From: Verrucomicrobiaceae bacterium
GTDB lineage: Bacteria; Verrucomicrobiota; Verrucomicrobiia; Verrucomicrobiales; Verrucomicrobiaceae
Assembly (NCBI GenBank): GCA_019694165.1
Contig: JAIBCL010000006.1
Coordinates: 1-64,000, forward strand
Direction of reading: 5' to 3'
Length of the DNA stretch: 64,000 nucleotides
Within the stretch, counting starts at the first letter, position 1; the number at the start of each line of letters is the position of its first letter. Positions 62,140 to 64,000 of the stretch are shown here, piece after piece. Made by a program: the position numbers and the translations under genes. The notes below the pieces were generated by a model. That model had not been told where the DNA came from. It saw only the letters and a list, made by a program, of their open reading frames with translations, and made no database searches.

Positions 62140-62397
62140 GTGAAGAAGTCCGTCCACGGCAAACTCTCGAAAATCTTCTGCGCTCGCATTGTGTCGCTGC
62201 GGGAGAAGGCCGGCATGACGCAGCGCGATCTCGCCGACGCACTCGGCCGCGAGCACGGCATGGTGGCCCGCATCGAGCTTGGCGAGCGCCGCGTGGATTT
62301 CGTCGAGGCTTATGAGCTTTTCAAGGCGCTGGGAGCCGATCCAGCCAAGGAAGCGGAGGGGTTGATGACGGAATACTCAAAGCAAAGTGGTAGTTAG
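62140..62397 (+). CDS. XRE-family repressor-like regulator
   Basis: The GTG start at 62140 gives an 85-residue protein (start inferred from the operator position; ATG 62092 would add 16 residues across the operator). The HTH is AGMTQRDLADALGREHGMVARIELGERR (residues about 23-50), characteristic of Cro/C1-type repressors. It is short and lacks a sensor domain. It probably represses itself and the divergent 62052 gene, as in toxin-antitoxin or element-maintenance switches. Confidence 0.75.
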   Translation: MKKSVHGKLSKIFCARIVSLREKAGMTQRDLADALGREHGMVARIELGERRVDFVEAYELFKALGADPAKEAEGLMTEYSKQSGS

Positions 62398-62474
62398 AAC
62401 GAAGGAACATTGCATTCCCCGGCTTTGTTCGCCAAACTGCTGGTAGCGTTGCGCGTGGCCCAACGCCGCTGCCC

Positions 62475-63134
62475 ATGACTGAGAAACTAGACTTCTATGA
62501 TGTGATTGGCGTTTTGATTCCAGGAACGGTATTCCTGTGTGCTGGCGCAATCTGCTACCCCTCCCTCGCCAGTCATTTGGCGATTCCTCAGTTGCCCGAG
62601 GCATTTGCGGTGATTGCATTGGTTTCGTTGGCCTTATTATGCGGGCATGTGCTCCAATCGCTCGCGAGTTTTATTGAACCATTGATCGAGAAGACTTGGG
62701 GCGGACGCACCTCTGAAAAGGCGTTTCGTTCTGGTTTGGGAGAACGCTATCTTCCGAAGGAAAGCGCCGACAGAATCGCTCAAGCGCTTTCAAAAGCGAT
62801 GAGTGTGGAAAGCGGCCTGCGGTCAAAGTTTCTCTTTGCCATGCAGATCTCGGAGACAGCGGGCAATTCAAGGGTCGCGAGGTTCAATGCCCTCTATGCG
62901 CATTTTCGTGTGCTTCTTGTCATGGCGCTCGTCGTTCTTTTGATGCTGATCCACGCCTCTATGTGGGGGGCTTTACGCTCATGGCCCTGCTCGTCAAAGC
63001 TCGGTGTTTGTATTCTGGCATCAGTGGTTACGGCCTTGTTCTGGAACAGGGCACGCCAGAGGGCAATCTATTATGTCCGAGAAGTTCTCCTGACTGCCGA
63101 ACGCACCCTGCTCCAGCGTCCTGCCAACTCTTGA
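62475..63134 (+). CDS. Multi-pass membrane protein of unknown function
   Basis: The 219-residue protein has four predicted helices: VIGVLIPGTVFLCAGAICY (10-28), AFAVIALVSLALLCGHVL (43-60), RVLLVMALVVLLMLIHASM (about 144-162) and KLGVCILASVVTALFW (about 174-189). A central cytoplasmic segment of about 80 residues separates the pairs. No family is recognised. It ends three bases before a ComEC-like hydrolase gene, so the two form a pair, an arrangement seen in some defence or accessory cassettes. Confidence 0.6.
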   Translation: MTEKLDFYDVIGVLIPGTVFLCAGAICYPSLASHLAIPQLPEAFAVIALVSLALLCGHVLQSLASFIEPLIEKTWGGRTSEKAFRSGLGERYLPKESADRIAQALSKAMSVESGLRSKFLFAMQISETAGNSRVARFNALYAHFRVLLVMALVVLLMLIHASMWGALRSWPCSSKLGVCILASVVTALFWNRARQRAIYYVREVLLTAERTLLQRPANS

Positions 63135-63137
63135 TTT

Positions 63138-64000
63138 ATGACGAACACCGCGCAATCCATGCTCATTCCTCCCTCGACAGACGTCCTGCTTCGAGTCGCG
63201 TTTCTCTATGTGGGCCAAGGCTCCAGTGCGCTTGTGCTCGCTAGAAATGGGTCGTATTACGAAGTCTCACTTGTGGACATCAACATGGATCGCAAAGCGG
63301 GCGGCATTGACGTTCCACGATTGGTTCGAGACTTAATGGGAAATGTGGGCCTGAAATGGTTCATCAACACGCACCCTCACGACGACCACCTTCTGGGCGT
63401 CGAAGCGCTGCAAGAGGAGGTGACGATCCATGGTGTCCAGCATTCCGGCCACAAGCCTGGCAGGCAGTTTCAGGACGCCTACAAGCAACTGGAGAACGTG
63501 ATCAAGAAGGTGAAAGACGATGGCGGCAAAGAGGTTGTGCTGCTGGGAAGCCGGTCCGCTGTGGCATTCGGAGAAGCCCAGATGCATGTGCTCGCACCCG
63601 CTGCCTATGTGACCGACGAGGTGAACGATGAAACCCCCGACACCCGCTACAACCGGATTCACGAACAGTGCGCCGTCATCAAGTTCGGCGATGGTGTTAA
63701 TTGGATCATGATCGCCGGAGATGCCGATCATATCGCATTCAAAGACCACATCACCCCATATCACAAGGATCGGCTTGGGGCGTATGTTCTGGCCGCCTCG
63801 CATCACGGCTCGCGCACCTTCTTCATGGCGAAAGAAGGTGATGATCCCTACTTGGATGCCCTGAATGCAATCTCTCCCTCGTGCGTCGTCGTTTCTGCTC
63901 CAACGCAGAATGAGAGCAGACACGATCACCCGCACGACGAGGCCATGGAACTCTACGAGAATGCCGTGGGCGTTGAAAATGTGCTTCACACCGGGCAGGA
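63138..64000 (+). CDS. ComEC-like metallo-beta-lactamase-fold hydrolase, truncated by window end
   Basis: Starting at ATG 63138, about 287 residues are visible before the edge. A beta-lactamase-fold N-terminus (VLLRVAFLYVGQGSSALVLARNG) leads to the metal site THPHDDH (residues about 78-84), WIMIAGDADH and AASHHGSRTFF. Proteins of this ComEC/Rec2-related group act on nucleic acids or small phosphoesters; free-standing forms also occur in defence islands. The partner membrane protein lies immediately upstream. The C-terminal half is missing. Confidence 0.85.
   Translation, partial: MTNTAQSMLIPPSTDVLLRVAFLYVGQGSSALVLARNGSYYEVSLVDINMDRKAGGIDVPRLVRDLMGNVGLKWFINTHPHDDHLLGVEALQEEVTIHGVQHSGHKPGRQFQDAYKQLENVIKKVKDDGGKEVVLLGSRSAVAFGEAQMHVLAPAAYVTDEVNDETPDTRYNRIHEQCAVIKFGDGVNWIMIAGDADHIAFKDHITPYHKDRLGAYVLAASHHGSRTFFMAKEGDDPYLDALNAISPSCVVVSAPTQNESRHDHPHDEAMELYENAVGVENVLHTGQ

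Overview
The window looks like a GC-rich (roughly 60 percent) chromosome segment of a Verrucomicrobia-type bacterium. The reasons are a PEP-CTERM protein, an SHD1-domain secreted protein, a Ser/Thr kinase with an N-terminal zinc ribbon beside an ECF-type sigma factor, large secreted proteins of planctomycete/verrucomicrobial type, and a didermic envelope toolkit (TonB/ExbBD, porin, two-partner secretion). No rRNA, tRNA or CRISPR array was seen. All assignments rest on reading the translated sequence; no database search was run.

Region 1 (1-8.5 kb) holds mostly secreted or envelope proteins: the start of a PIG-L deacetylase, a SIMPL protein, an AraC regulator, three large or medium exported proteins of poorly known function, a small putative lipoprotein and a LolA-like protein. 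Region 2 (8.6-21.3 kb) is a surface-glycan region: two FAD oxidoreductases, a GT87-like membrane protein, a polysaccharide deacetylase, a GT2, a GT4 and an LpxH-like phosphoesterase. Three genes at 11.8-15.0 kb are coupled by ATGA overlaps. A sigma factor and a Ser/Thr kinase sit inside this region. Both carry the same type of nested palindromic repeat, and the kinase also has a frameshift.

Region 3 (22-50.7 kb) is the most striking part. It has a PstS-like secreted protein, a PEP-CTERM protein, two related membrane-anchored repeat proteins and an orphan PhoB-like regulator. These are followed by a compact, apparently single operon of eight genes read on the minus strand: TpsB transporter, ExbB fused to DUF2341/LamG, ExbD, TonB, a porin, a coiled-coil periplasmic protein, a parvulin chaperone and a 3793-residue filamentous-haemagglutinin-like exoprotein. 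The layout suggests one envelope machine in which a proton-motive-force module is co-expressed with export of a giant surface protein.

Region 4 (50.9-62.4 kb) is an integrated plasmid-like or conjugative element: ArdC antirestriction protein, replication-type winged-helix protein, tyrosine recombinase, VirD4-like ATPase, replication-relaxation protein, CHC2 primase, RadC and an XRE regulator with a palindromic operator. It includes a noticeably AT-richer PRTase-ribokinase cargo pair and several large non-coding hairpins. The window ends in a multi-pass membrane protein followed by a truncated ComEC-like metallo-beta-lactamase hydrolase, a possible accessory or defence module.
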